The position numbers and the translations under genes were made by a program. A stretch of 64,000 nucleotides of DNA from Paenibacillus sp. PCH8 (GTDB lineage Bacteria > Bacillota > Bacilli > Paenibacillales > Paenibacillaceae): contig NZ_PKQK01000001.1 in NCBI RefSeq assembly GCF_002968835.1, positions 620,001 to 684,000 of the forward strand. The letters are read 5' to 3'. Under the pieces are notes generated by a model, which was not told the DNA's origin, did no database searches, and was given only the letters and a program-made list of their open reading frames with translations. This document shows, in pieces, positions 1 through 8,443 of this stretch (positions are counted from its first letter, which is position 1; each line of letters starts with the position of its first letter).

Positions 1-12
1 TATGGGTTCCAT
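1..12 (-). CDS. 5' end of a gene cut by the window edge
   Basis: Only the first four codons (M-E-P-I) are inside the window. They follow a ribosome binding site (GGGAG) and begin 15 bases after the stop codon of the GntR regulator on the same strand. GntR regulators of the YtrA type are usually followed by an ABC transporter ATP-binding subunit, so that is the likely product, but nothing in four residues shows it. Confidence 0.55.
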
Positions 13-27
13 GTGTGAATCACTCCC

Positions 28-426
28 TTACTTCGAGTAAACAGCCTTCAGGGCTTCCCAAAACAGACTCTCCATCTCTTCTTCTGTGCACCCTACCGCT
101 TTAGCCGACTGAACCGCTGTCAGCATTGCTTCTCGCGCAGCCTTTAATCTATAATTTTCTCTGTCCCCTGCTTCGACCTGGGCCACAAATGTACCTGTCC
201 CCTGCTTCGTACGAAGCAGACCTTCATTCTCCAGATCCTGATAGACCCGTCTAACCGTTATAACACTGCAATTCAGTGATCCGGCGAATTCACGAATGGA
301 CGGCAAATGTGTTCCCTCCCCCAATTGACCTGTAATAATTAAAGATCTTAACTGATTTTCAATTTGGTGGTATAAAGGTTCAGCGCTATTTTCATTAATT
401 TGAATGGGTATTTTCACATCTTGCAC
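28..426 (-). CDS. GntR family (YtrA-type) transcriptional regulator
   Basis: A 132-residue DNA-binding repressor. Residues ~10-78 form a winged helix of the GntR type (LYHQIENQLRSLI, then PSIREFAGSLNCS, VRRVYQDLENEGLL and the wing TKQGTGTFVA). The remaining ~50 residues are too short for a FadR, HutC or MocR effector domain, which is the mark of the YtrA subfamily; these usually control neighbouring ABC transporters. The start is a GTG spaced 5-6 bases from GGAGG. It lies downstream of a membrane protein and just upstream of the gene leaving the window, consistent with one operon. The palindrome at 1275-1303 is a candidate operator. Subfamily assignment is by length and is inference. Confidence 0.88.
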   Translation of the reverse strand: MQDVKIPIQINENSAEPLYHQIENQLRSLIITGQLGEGTHLPSIREFAGSLNCSVITVRRVYQDLENEGLLRTKQGTGTFVAQVEAGDRENYRLKAAREAMLTAVQSAKAVGCTEEEMESLFWEALKAVYSK

Positions 427-509
427 CTCGCCCTCCGGTACACTCCAGTCTGTTACCTGACCGCGCCGGTTTCATCCTGTATTCGTACATAAGCTCACAT
501 CTCATCCAT

Positions 510-1229
510 TTAACTCAGATCTCGGTGAACCAGCTTCTTCAGCGTTAAGCGACTAAACAGCCATAATCCCGCTACGCCAGCCACCAGAGCAATCCACATG
601 AGCGGGGAAAGCAGTCCCCATGACTTACTCGTATCAATCACAATCGAGAACCCGTAACGGCCTGACAGTCGAATCACTAAGGATATTACAATCGCGAAAG
701 GGATAAAAAGAGTACTGAGCAGCAAGTATTTCTTACCACTGTGCAGAAACTCTCCATAAATATACAATCCTGTTACCACAAGTCCATAACCTGTACAGGT
801 CAGGCTAAAGGCCAGATATTGATCCCATCGGAATCCTTCGGAATGAAGTGCGGCCATGTATAATGATCCGTAGAAAAAGATTCCATTGTATGCAAATGCC
901 ATCAGAGATTGCTGAAGCCTGGACCACATCACCGTCTGTTCAGGGATGGGAATTCTGCGATAATAGGCCAGCATCTGCGTATAGGAATCCTCCTGTATGT
1001 AACGGAAGGAGCGTTTGCAGAACATGAATCCCTGAAACGGCACCATGATCAAAAAGAAGGCATCCACCACAGGATTAATGAAATCTGTCTGTTGCTGTCC
1101 TATTAACATCACACCGCTCATGCCGCCAGTGTATATCATGAATAGTGCAGACCATAACCATTGGAGCTTATTCTTATTCATCTCACTGCGGGTCAACCAC
1201 CATGCCTGCTTCCATTCGTTCATATGCAT
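510..1229 (-). CDS. six-helix membrane protein, probable ABC transporter permease
   Basis: A 239-residue protein with about six hydrophobic segments (near residues 25-45, 55-70, 110-130, 145-160, 170-190, 212-230) and a charged N-terminus. I do not recognise the family. The size, topology and position, first in an operon with a YtrA-type GntR regulator and probably an ABC ATPase, resemble ABC-2-type permeases of small export systems. ATG at 1229 has AAAGG five bases upstream; a second ATG two codons later is equally possible. The gap to the GntR start is 83 bases. Confidence 0.7.
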   Translation of the reverse strand: MHMNEWKQAWWLTRSEMNKNKLQWLWSALFMIYTGGMSGVMLIGQQQTDFINPVVDAFFLIMVPFQGFMFCKRSFRYIQEDSYTQMLAYYRRIPIPEQTVMWSRLQQSLMAFAYNGIFFYGSLYMAALHSEGFRWDQYLAFSLTCTGYGLVVTGLYIYGEFLHSGKKYLLLSTLFIPFAIVISLVIRLSGRYGFSIVIDTSKSWGLLSPLMWIALVAGVAGLWLFSRLTLKKLVHRDLS

Positions 1230-1274
1230 GCCTGCCTTTCACCTGTCATTCACTCATGCCGCTCACTGTGATTA

Positions 1275-1303
1275 CTGTATATATCAATATACACAGTATA
1301 CAG
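1275..1303. promoter_or_regulatory. inverted repeat, candidate GntR operator
   Basis: Outer arms CTGTATA and TATACAG are perfect complements 15 bases apart; inside the left half a second repeat GTATAT-ATCA-ATATAC is nested. The site lies 46 bases upstream of the first gene of the GntR operon. Many GntR operators are TA-rich palindromes centred on GT...AC, so autoregulation by the 28-426 product is a reasonable inference. Confidence 0.45.
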
Positions 1304-1423
1304 ACCCAATTCTCATCCCGTCAACCCCTAATTTTCCTGAATCAGGAAAACAGAATAGGATACCATTCAAATCTACGATAAAATAAACTACAGTACTGAT
1401 TCAAAGGAAGGAACGTTGCAGAT

Positions 1424-1753
1424 ATGGATTGGCTGGTCGAAATCGGATTTGTGCTCCTTTTTCTCATTGTCGTCATCTGGTTGATCCTTCGGGATGAACC
1501 TCATCGTCATTCCTCTAAAAAGGGCAGACACCGCATGCGACGTAACAACGGTTATACTGATTCTGCTTCGGGATATCCGGTCATTACAGGAGATGGCTCC
1601 TATGATCGACATTCCAGGCACACAACGGATCACAAACATCATGATTTGGATTCATCATCAGGCACACATTCTCATCATAATAGTGATCATGGTAACAGCA
1701 GCGACAGTGGTGGGGATAGTGGTGGTGGAGACAGTGGAGGTGGCGGGGATTAG
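1424..1753 (+). CDS. small membrane-anchored His-rich, Gly/Asp-tailed protein
   Basis: A 109-residue protein of unknown function. Residues 2-23 are one hydrophobic helix (VEIGFVLLFLIVVIWLIL), followed by a basic stretch, a His/Ser-rich middle (HSRHTTDHKHHDLDSSSGTH) and an extreme Gly/Asp/Ser tail ending in GGGGD. Glycine-rich ends of this kind recur in many bacterial membrane proteins and are low-complexity. The His/Asp content could bind metal, but that is speculation. The start has AAGGAAGG upstream and the gene is followed directly by a strong terminator, which supports a real single-gene transcript. Confidence 0.7.
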   Translation: MDWLVEIGFVLLFLIVVIWLILRDEPHRHSSKKGRHRMRRNNGYTDSASGYPVITGDGSYDRHSRHTTDHKHHDLDSSSGTHSHHNSDHGNSSDSGGDSGGGDSGGGGD

Positions 1754-1785
1754 ACGATTACATAAAATTCCCCAATCACAAAAGA

Positions 1786-1833
1786 AGAGCTGTACCCGTT
1801 ATTGTGTAAACACAATTCGGGTACAGCTCTTTG
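1786..1833. terminator. bidirectional intrinsic terminator
   Basis: A near-perfect hairpin with arms AGAGCTGTACCCG and CGGGTACAGCTCT, A-rich on the left and T-rich on the right. It sits between two convergent genes (1424-1753 and 1872-2243) and can serve both. Confidence 0.85.
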
Positions 1834-1871
1834 CCGTTCTCTAGCACCTGTTAGAAGAAGAGGCTTTGCGA

Positions 1872-2243
1872 TTAAACGAGGTTATAGCCATTAGGCAAAC
1901 TGCGGTTGGTGCGGATCGCACGAATCTCGGCCAGAGTCAGCCGTTCATTCGTGGAGATCAGGGATTCCACGTCATTGCCACGAATCAGATCATCCAAATC
2001 TCTCAAGTTGGTGTTGCCACGGAAGACACGGAATCCACCTTGAAAGTTAGGCCGTGTAAACAGAACCAGTGTTGCATTCGAACTTGTTGAGAAAAAGCGC
2101 AGGCTCTCCACCCCATCCAAAATATTGTCCAAGTTACGAAGACCTGTGTTGCCACGGTAGATGCGGCTTCTTCCTCTGTAGTTCTCTTCGGAATACACGG
2201 TAAGACGTGGATACGTTTGACTGACGTTGACTGTTTTTTTCAT
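1872..2243 (-). CDS. beta/gamma-crystallin-like protein
   Basis: A 123-residue protein with two Greek-key-type repeats: LTVYSEENYRGRSRIYRGN near residues 12-30 and LVLFTRPNFQGGFRVFRGN near residues 56-74. Each shows the aromatic-rich 'Y/F..NF.G....F.G' core of the beta/gamma-crystallin fold, each followed by an 'LRxLDxxxxGVESL'-like segment. Bacterial members often bind calcium and are stress- or spore-associated, but the canonical Ca-binding (N/D)(N/D)XX(S/T)S motif is not clear here. ATG at 2243 follows GAGGGGG by 7 bases; a longer open frame to 2336 exists without a ribosome site. No signal peptide is seen. Confidence 0.75.
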   Translation of the reverse strand: MKKTVNVSQTYPRLTVYSEENYRGRSRIYRGNTGLRNLDNILDGVESLRFFSTSSNATLVLFTRPNFQGGFRVFRGNTNLRDLDDLIRGNDVESLISTNERLTLAEIRAIRTNRSLPNGYNLV

Positions 2244-2386
2244 TTTGTTTCCCCCTCTCGAACTCATTCTATGATTGAATAAGAGAGGAAGCGTGGACGA
2301 ATCATCTGCTAGATTCGTCCATTTTCGTATTTTCATATGAGATTAGTGACACTCGTCCGAACTACCCAACGGTTATATCTCTTCCT

Positions 2387-2851
2387 TTATACGCCGAGAA
2401 TAACTTCCCACACCGGCCGTGTATGACCCCCCGGATACAACAGATACAACAGGACGTACACAACAACCCCTGTCAGTGCTGAGCCAAACCAGATCATGGA
2501 CGTGAATCTGCCCCAGCGCCGATGTGTGCCGAACTTCTTTTTGAATCCCAGCACCAGTGTAGAGATACCGAATACAGCCGCCACAGTAGCCAGGATAATA
2601 TGAAAGATCAGAAAAATCCGGTAAAAGATTTCCATGTCCGGGTCCCCACCCCAAGCCGTATTGCCTACGAACACTGTGCGGGACATATATATGACAAAAA
2701 AGATCAGAGCCGCAATTGCACCCGCCATCATGGCGGACTGGTGCGCCTCGCGCTTGCCCCGAATAATCAGCACCCAGCCGATTCCCACCAGCACCGCGCT
2801 AATCACAATGAACGAAGTACTGATCGTAGGTAGCAAAAAATGCATATCCAT
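2387..2851 (-). CDS. DUF420 membrane protein, cytochrome oxidase maturation factor (CtaM/YozB-like)
   Basis: A 154-residue protein with four predicted membrane helices and the DUF420 features: His residues in helices and loops (REAHQSAM, IFHIILA, GTHRRWGR) and an RTVF segment. It corresponds to B. subtilis YozB and S. aureus CtaM, the latter needed to assemble heme-A terminal oxidase. It is the last gene of the oxidase operon, 35 bases after ctaG, which fits an assembly role. Function rests on family and context. Confidence 0.88.
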   Translation of the reverse strand: MDMHFLLPTISTSFIVISAVLVGIGWVLIIRGKREAHQSAMMAGAIAALIFFVIYMSRTVFVGNTAWGGDPDMEIFYRIFLIFHIILATVAAVFGISTLVLGFKKKFGTHRRWGRFTSMIWFGSALTGVVVYVLLYLLYPGGHTRPVWEVILGV

Positions 2852-2886
2852 CGTGTGTTCCCCCTCTTATCAGAACATTGACTTAA

Positions 2887-3810
2887 CTATTTGGCAGCCG
2901 GATTGAGAGGCCCTCCTGAGCCCTCTGCGGGATACGAATCATCGTCATCTTCCTGATTCTCTTTCCGATACCATTGAAAAAATACATAGGCCAGCATCGA
3001 AGCGAAGATTCCCTCCTGAATGAATTTCATCACAATACCCCCGACCTGCTGATCTTCCTTCGCGGAAGATAGAAAATTGAAGAAGGCAGGTCCACCGAAT
3101 GAACGAAGTAACGCCGTAGAATCTCCGGACACACAATACCGCATCGCTTCGGCCCATACTGCCGGGTTACTGTAAGTCTGATACAACGGTTCGGATGCAA
3201 AAATAATCAATCCACAGGCCGGTGTAAGCAGTACCATATTCAAGAAAATAAAACCGATCTTGGATAAACCCGACGCTTGTCTGCCTTCAGGTAATGGATT
3301 GAGCAATGTCCACCACATGAGCATCGAGGTAATAAAGAGTGCACCATAATATAATCGGTGAACTGTAAAATTCAGCATGACATAATCATGTACAACAGGC
3401 AGATGATACAACGAGAATAGCCCGTTAAAAAGCACTGCCGCAACGATAGGATGAGCCAAGAAGGAAAGCTGGCGTGTAGGCAACCAGCGAACGATTCTGC
3501 GCCATACCCAGATCGGCAATCCTTTCATCATCAGTGGCGGAGCTACCAGATAAGAGAACGCCATACTCACCATATGGAAGCTGAACATCACATGACCGAG
3601 CAGATTAAATGGTCCCGCTTGAGCAAGGTACAGAACGAATAGGCCGGTAAGAAACATGATTTTCTGAACAGCAGTTGCTGGCTCTGCATCCTGTATTCGT
3701 TCAGTCAACGGTCCGACAAGTACCAGATAGGCTGCCGCAAGGATGAGAAACAAAGCCAATATAAGCGGACTCCATAAGTCATTGAAGCTAAAATATTGCA
3801 ACCCGAGCAT
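2887..3810 (-). CDS. ctaG: cytochrome c oxidase assembly factor CtaG (caa3 type)
   Basis: A 307-residue integral membrane protein with about seven helices, matching the caa3_CtaG family of Bacilli (not the copper chaperone CtaG/Cox11). Family hallmarks include GPFNLLGHVMFSFHMVSM, the PLMMKGLP loop and LYYGALFITSMLMWW. The C-terminus is acidic and proline/glycine-rich. In B. subtilis ctaG follows ctaF and is needed for active cytochrome caa3. Here it follows ctaF after a 109-base gap that holds a terminator-like hairpin, so its expression may be lower than that of the structural subunits. Confidence 0.93.
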   Translation of the reverse strand: MLGLQYFSFNDLWSPLILALFLILAAAYLVLVGPLTERIQDAEPATAVQKIMFLTGLFVLYLAQAGPFNLLGHVMFSFHMVSMAFSYLVAPPLMMKGLPIWVWRRIVRWLPTRQLSFLAHPIVAAVLFNGLFSLYHLPVVHDYVMLNFTVHRLYYGALFITSMLMWWTLLNPLPEGRQASGLSKIGFIFLNMVLLTPACGLIIFASEPLYQTYSNPAVWAEAMRYCVSGDSTALLRSFGGPAFFNFLSSAKEDQQVGGIVMKFIQEGIFASMLAYVFFQWYRKENQEDDDDSYPAEGSGGPLNPAAK

Positions 3811-3888
3811 ACGGGAACCCTCCCCGTGACCTAATTTTGATGAATGCCTGAATTCCTGTAAGAAGATTCACTGGCCTAAAAGGGGAAA

Positions 3889-3916
3889 AGACGGCGGCAT
3901 TGCGCCGCCGCCATCT
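3889..3916 (-). terminator. GC-rich intercistronic hairpin after ctaF
   Basis: Minus-strand GGCGGC...GCCGCC hairpin followed by GTCTTTTCCCC, four bases after the ctaF stop codon. It looks like a leaky intrinsic terminator or mRNA-stabilising stem separating ctaCDEF from ctaG-DUF420. Confidence 0.5.
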
Positions 3917-3919
3917 CTT

Positions 3920-4240
3920 TTACCACCAGACCCAATAGAGTGCCATAATGATGCCTGTAAAGGCTACGAAAAACCCAAAGGCCATGAACAGAATGGGCAT
4001 CAGATGCCCTTTGTCCTTCAAGTGCATCCAGTAACCCAGTTGGACAAAAACCTGTAGAATAGCCATGACAAGCAAAATAATAATAGTGAACGTTGTGTTG
4101 ACCCCTCCGGCAGAAGCGGCCGCAAAAGCAATTAATGTGAGAATAATGGAGAATATAAACACAACAACGTGTTTCTGTGGCCCCTCCGTCCGGTGACGGT
4201 GTTTCACAGGCTGTTGATCTGTCTTATCCGGTGCCGACAT
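3920..4240 (-). CDS. ctaF: cytochrome c oxidase subunit IV
   Basis: A 106-residue protein with a hydrophilic His/Arg-rich N-terminus (KHRHRTEGPQKH) and three membrane helices, including LGYWMHLKDKGH, the signature of the short Gram-positive COX4/CtaF subunit. It is the small non-catalytic subunit of the oxidase. It lies 3 bases downstream of ctaE, so the two are translationally close. Confidence 0.93.
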   Translation of the reverse strand: MSAPDKTDQQPVKHRHRTEGPQKHVVVFIFSIILTLIAFAAASAGGVNTTFTIIILLVMAILQVFVQLGYWMHLKDKGHLMPILFMAFGFFVAFTGIIMALYWVWW

Positions 4241-4243
4241 GTG

Positions 4244-4870
4244 TTACCCCACCTTTCCGAGCAAGTACACGACCGTAAAGATGAACACCCAGACCACGTC
4301 AATAAAGTGCCAGTACATTGCGGAGACGTATACTTTAGGTGCAGTTACGACCGTCAATCCTTTTTTGTATAGCTGCCCGATAATAATTCCAATCCACACA
4401 ATACCAAAGGCAACGTGGGCTCCGTGGAACCCAACCAGCGTATAGAATGCTGAACTGAATGCACTGGTGGTCATACCGAACTCTTTATGTTTCACATACT
4501 CATAGAACTCGTATATCTCCAGTCCGAGGAATCCGAGACCCAGAGCTACCGTGATGCCAAGCCACAAAGCGAGTTTGTTCCGGTTACCCTTATGCATGGC
4601 CTGAATTGCAAATACACTCGTTAAACTACTGACCAGGAGAATGAACGTCGCTGCTCCCACGAGGGGCAGATGGAACAGTTCATTCGCCGTAGGTCCATCA
4701 TTGGTTTGGCCACGGAGCGCCAGAAAGGTTGCGAAGAGTGTGCCGAACAATACGGTCTCGCCGCCAAGGAACAACCAGAAGGCGATCAGCTTGTTACGCC
4801 CCTCCAGCGTTGCTTTCTCCGGCTCATGTGGCAATTTGTCATTCACCGGTTCGGCATGTGAGGTTGTCAT
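4244..4870 (-). CDS. ctaE: cytochrome c oxidase subunit III
   Basis: A 208-residue protein with five helices, the usual length of the Bacillus-type subunit III. Family markers are WLFLGGETVLFGTLFATF, HGAHVAFGIVWI and YWHFIDVVWVFIF near the C-terminus. Subunit III stabilises subunit I and its proton-uptake path. The start overlaps the ctaD stop by 4 bases, a classic translational-coupling overlap. Confidence 0.95.
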   Translation of the reverse strand: MTTSHAEPVNDKLPHEPEKATLEGRNKLIAFWLFLGGETVLFGTLFATFLALRGQTNDGPTANELFHLPLVGAATFILLVSSLTSVFAIQAMHKGNRNKLALWLGITVALGLGFLGLEIYEFYEYVKHKEFGMTTSAFSSAFYTLVGFHGAHVAFGIVWIGIIIGQLYKKGLTVVTAPKVYVSAMYWHFIDVVWVFIFTVVYLLGKVG

Positions 4871-6756
4871 GTTCTAGCCCCCTTCTCATCCTGATCCTCC
4901 GGTTCAATATGCCAGCCATGATCATCATAAAGTGAACGAAGTGCCATCGAACCGAATGTGATCAGAAGACCAATAATAACCACAATATAGTTGTTGAAGA
5001 TAACGTTCATAAATGCATTATTGAAATCATCCTTGCTGAACATGAGTCCAAGTCCGGCAATGAAGATACCTACAGACATCACAAACGGCAACGGTGTTGC
5101 TGACGGCATATGAATAGGACCCACAGGTTCTGCTGGTGTCATCTCCTTGTTTCCTGCCATCTTTTCTTTCCAGTATGCATCAATTCCACGTACAAGAGGT
5201 GTCTGCTTGAAGTTGTACTCTGGTGGAGGCGACGAAATCGTCCACTCCAATGTACGGCCGTCTTCCCACGGATCATTCGGCGCATCAGCAGGTTTTTTCA
5301 TGGTAATCGCAATATTAACCAGGAAAATGATGACTCCGACACCCATCAGGAATGCCCCAATGGAACTGACCAGATTCATAAGGTCAAAGTCCTGATTCGG
5401 CAAATATGTAACGATCCGGCGCTGCATCCCCATCAGACCGAGGAAATGCTGTACAAAGAACGTTAATTGGAAACCGATCATGAACGTCCAGAATGTCCAT
5501 TTGCCCAGAGTTTCACTCAGAATACGTCCGAACATCTTCGGCCACCAGTAGTGAAGTCCAGAGAATAATCCAAGTACCAGTCCACCCACAATAACGTAAT
5601 GGAAGTGAGCTACGACGAAATATGTATCATGGAACTGGAAGTCTGCCGGAGCAGAAGCCAGCATGACACCGGTAACCCCGCCCATAACGAAGGTTGGAAC
5701 GAATCCGACCGCGAACAGGTTTGCCGCCGTAAAACGGATCTGTCCACCCCACATCGTAAAGAGCCAGTTAAATATCTTGATCCCCGTAGGCACGGCAATC
5801 AACATCGTTGAGATAGAGAAAAGTGCGTTAGCTACATTGCCCAGACCTGTTGTAAACATATGGTGCGCCCATACCATGAAGCCCAGAAAGGCAATCAGGA
5901 TGGTGGCAAATACCATGGAGCTGTATCCGAACAGCCGTTTACGCGAGAAGGTTGGAATAACTTCTGAAATAATACCGAATGCCGGCAGAATAAGAATATA
6001 TACTTCCGGGTGCCCGAAGATCCAGAAGATGTGCTGCCAGAGTACAGGGTTACCGCCACCTGCGACATCGAAGAAATTAGCTCCCAGTATCCGGTCAAAT
6101 GTTAACAGTACAAGCCCCACCGTGACGGCAGGAAAAGCAAAAAGGATAATGGCAGATGTAATAAATGTGGTCCATGTAAACATCGGCATCCGCATATAGG
6201 ACATACCCGGAGCACGCATCGTAATGATAGTGGCGAGGAAGTTAATGCCCCCAATGAGCGTTCCAAGACCTGCTATCTGCAGACCAATCGTATAGAAATC
6301 CACGCCATGCGTTCCACTGTATTCGCTGCCCGAAAGCGGCGTATATGAAGTCCAGCCCGCATCCGGTGCTCCTCCCATAACCCAGCTCAGGTTCAGCAGC
6401 AGTCCACCAAACAGGAACGTCCAGAAACCCAACGCGTTAAGAAAAGGAAAAGCCACGTCCCTTGCACCGATCTGCAAAGGCACAACAGCATTCATAATGG
6501 CAAATATAAGTGGCATGACGCCCAAGAAAATCATCGTTGTTCCGTGCATGGTAATCAATTCGTTGAAGACCTGTGCCGATACAAAATCATTCATCGGTTT
6601 CATCAATTGAATCCGAATCAATATGGCTTCAATACCGCCAATTCCGAAGAAAAATCCACCCGCAACCAAATAAAGAACGGCGATTTTTTTGTGATCGACG
6701 GTGGTGATCCAATCCATCAAGCCCCTGTACCGCTTGACGCTATGAGCATGAGCCAA
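4867..6756 (-). CDS. ctaD: cytochrome c oxidase subunit I, heme-copper catalytic subunit
   Basis: A 629-residue heme-copper oxidase subunit. It reduces O2 to water at heme a3-CuB and pumps protons. Visible ligand regions: ITMHGTTMIFLG (low-spin heme His), GHPEVYILILPAFG (CuB His and the His-Tyr crosslink motif), HHMFTTG (CuB His pair) and HFHYVIVGG (heme a3/heme a His pair). About 14 helices are expected. The C-terminal extension beyond residue ~560 fits the caa3 fusion type. It lies 32 bases downstream of ctaC. Confidence 0.97.
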   Translation of the reverse strand: MAHAHSVKRYRGLMDWITTVDHKKIAVLYLVAGGFFFGIGGIEAILIRIQLMKPMNDFVSAQVFNELITMHGTTMIFLGVMPLIFAIMNAVVPLQIGARDVAFPFLNALGFWTFLFGGLLLNLSWVMGGAPDAGWTSYTPLSGSEYSGTHGVDFYTIGLQIAGLGTLIGGINFLATIITMRAPGMSYMRMPMFTWTTFITSAIILFAFPAVTVGLVLLTFDRILGANFFDVAGGGNPVLWQHIFWIFGHPEVYILILPAFGIISEVIPTFSRKRLFGYSSMVFATILIAFLGFMVWAHHMFTTGLGNVANALFSISTMLIAVPTGIKIFNWLFTMWGGQIRFTAANLFAVGFVPTFVMGGVTGVMLASAPADFQFHDTYFVVAHFHYVIVGGLVLGLFSGLHYWWPKMFGRILSETLGKWTFWTFMIGFQLTFFVQHFLGLMGMQRRIVTYLPNQDFDLMNLVSSIGAFLMGVGVIIFLVNIAITMKKPADAPNDPWEDGRTLEWTISSPPPEYNFKQTPLVRGIDAYWKEKMAGNKEMTPAEPVGPIHMPSATPLPFVMSVGIFIAGLGLMFSKDDFNNAFMNVIFNNYIVVIIGLLITFGSMALRSLYDDHGWHIEPEDQDEKGART

Positions 6757-6788
6757 GGTTGTGTACCCCCTTCATCGTCCTTGCTGTT

Positions 6789-7841
6789 CTATTCATAGTC
6801 CAATTTGTAGTTGGCCAGATATTCGGCAATTCCGTCGATTTCTTCATCCGTCAGGCCGAGATCTTTGGGATTCGGCATCGTGTTGCCCGGTTTCACGGAT
6901 TGTGGATCATGGAGCCATTCTTTCATGTTATCCAGCACCGGGCTGCCTTCTTCCACTCCCTCACGAACATTCAGCAAAATGCCTGCGACGGATTCTTTGC
7001 CGCCGATTCCCGTCAGGTTAGGTGCCACGGGTCCACCTTGATCGCCAACAGCATGGCAAGAAAGACAATTCGTTTTGAATTTTTCAGCCAATTGAGCATC
7101 TTCTGGAAGCACTGCAGGTGCTTTCATCTGATTAACCCATCTGTCAAAGGATTCCTGACTCACTGCTTTCACCTTGAATTCCATGAAAGCATGCGATCTA
7201 CCACATAATTCGGCACATTTACCCCGGTAAACGCCTTCATTCGGGGCGGAGAAACTGAACTTGTTAAGTGTTCCATCCGGGTTTGTGTCCATTTTGCCCG
7301 CAAGTGACGGCACCCAGAAGGAGTGAAGCACGTCAGCGGTTTTCAATTCGAATGCGATTTTCGTTCCGGTCGGAATGATGAGATCTTGAGCGGTGGTTAC
7401 ATCATATTGAGGATAAGTGAATTCCCACCAGTACTGATGTGAGGTGACTTGGACCTTGAGTGCATTCTTGTCATTGGATAAATCTTCACCTTGGGCAAAA
7501 ATCGTTTGTACCGTCGGTACTGCCAGAACAATGACCAGCAATAACGGAATGGCTGTCCATATTACTTCCAGCTTGAAATTCCCTTCAACCTGTTCGGGCA
7601 TCTCAGTCTGCCCGGCCCGTCTGCGAAACCGGATCAGGACATAAGCTGCTATGGCGAATACAATGATGAGCACCACGATCATAATCGCAATGGAAAGCTT
7701 CATCAGATCGTATTGACCTTGCGCCACAGGACCCTGAGGTTTCATTACCGACAAGTCTTCCCGCCCGCATGCGGATAGCAGCAAAGAGAACACCGCCAGC
7801 AAGGGGAGAATTCGCTTTGCAACCTGCCACTGTTTCATCAT
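6789..7841 (-). CDS. ctaC: cytochrome c oxidase subunit II with fused cytochrome c domain (caa3)
   Basis: A 350-residue lipoprotein subunit that receives electrons for the oxidase. The N-terminus has a signal with lipobox LLLSAC, followed by two helices (near residues 46-70 and 85-110). The CuA domain shows HSFWVPSLAGK and CAELCGRSHAFM (two Cys, His and Met ligands). The C-terminal cytochrome c domain carries CLSCHAVG (CxxCH heme c) and the distal-Met region NTMPNP, which defines caa3 oxidases. I chose ATG at 7841, 8 bases after GTGGGG; the open frame extends 21 codons further without a ribosome site. First gene of the operon. Confidence 0.96.
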   Translation of the reverse strand: MMKQWQVAKRILPLLAVFSLLLSACGREDLSVMKPQGPVAQGQYDLMKLSIAIMIVVLIIVFAIAAYVLIRFRRRAGQTEMPEQVEGNFKLEVIWTAIPLLLVIVLAVPTVQTIFAQGEDLSNDKNALKVQVTSHQYWWEFTYPQYDVTTAQDLIIPTGTKIAFELKTADVLHSFWVPSLAGKMDTNPDGTLNKFSFSAPNEGVYRGKCAELCGRSHAFMEFKVKAVSQESFDRWVNQMKAPAVLPEDAQLAEKFKTNCLSCHAVGDQGGPVAPNLTGIGGKESVAGILLNVREGVEEGSPVLDNMKEWLHDPQSVKPGNTMPNPKDLGLTDEEIDGIAEYLANYKLDYE

Positions 7842-7945
7842 TGATCTACCCCACTTTTTTACGTTTTCGTAGATTACCGTTGTCGTTCGGTAGAAAGGCA
7901 ACAAAAGGTACGTTTCAGCACGATACGCATAATCCTTTTCGTCAT

Positions 7946-7959
7946 ACAGAACGCTTACA
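7946..7959 (-). promoter_or_regulatory. cre-like site in the ctaC leader
   Basis: Minus-strand TGTAAGCGTTCTGT matches the catabolite-responsive element TGWAARCGYTWNCW at 12 of 14 positions. It lies ~90 bases downstream of the predicted transcription start, where CcpA could block elongation. In B. subtilis ctaCDEF is CcpA-repressed, so this is plausible but unproven. Confidence 0.4.
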
Positions 7960-8050
7960 AAAATAACGCTTCCAGCACTCCCGTCTTTTCCTGCTCAGGG
8001 CATGTCTGCGCATTCTTCCAATTCATTCTATATGCTTCAATCACTTATTA

Positions 8051-8079
8051 AATATAAGTTGAGGGTATGATTTTGTCAA
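8051..8079 (-). promoter_or_regulatory. sigma-A promoter of the cta operon
   Basis: TTGACA (8079-8074), a 17-base spacer, and TATATT (8056-8051): consensus -35 and near-consensus -10 on the minus strand. Predicted start is near 8044, giving a leader of ~200 nt before ctaC. Confidence 0.8.
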
Positions 8080-8277
8080 TCTTTGGACACATGTTCACAA
8101 ATTGTTCACTTTATGTAGAAAACCGCATTACAACTTGATTTGCAAACGATTTCAGTTAAAAATATTACTCTCTACATTTGAAAATTTTTGCCAAATTTCG
8201 GTGACAAAACTTGATTTATTGGCGATTTTTCTCACATTGGAAACATGCGCTATTATGCAAAAAAAAGTTAAGAGGAT

Positions 8278-8409
8278 ATGGAAACCATCTCCCATATCAA
8301 GTCAGAAAGCATTGATACAGCTCCATACCGCTTTAAACAAGCTCAAAACAGCATGGAGCACTCCGAGAAAGTTCTCAACTTCATTCAACTCCCTGGACCC
8401 GAATCATAA
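8278..8409 (+). CDS. possible 43-residue small protein
   Basis: An open frame (METISHIKSES...QLPGPES) in the ~360-base gap between the cta promoter and map. It is preceded by AAGAGGAT, but the ribosome site is only two bases from the ATG, which is too close for efficient initiation. TATTAT at 8251-8256 could be a -10 element with only a poor -35. No family recognised. It could equally be noise; the rest of this gap shows nothing else. Confidence 0.3.
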   Translation: METISHIKSESIDTAPYRFKQAQNSMEHSEKVLNFIQLPGPES

Positions 8410-8443
8410 GTCTGATCCAGTCCTAACCCCTACTATCTTCATT

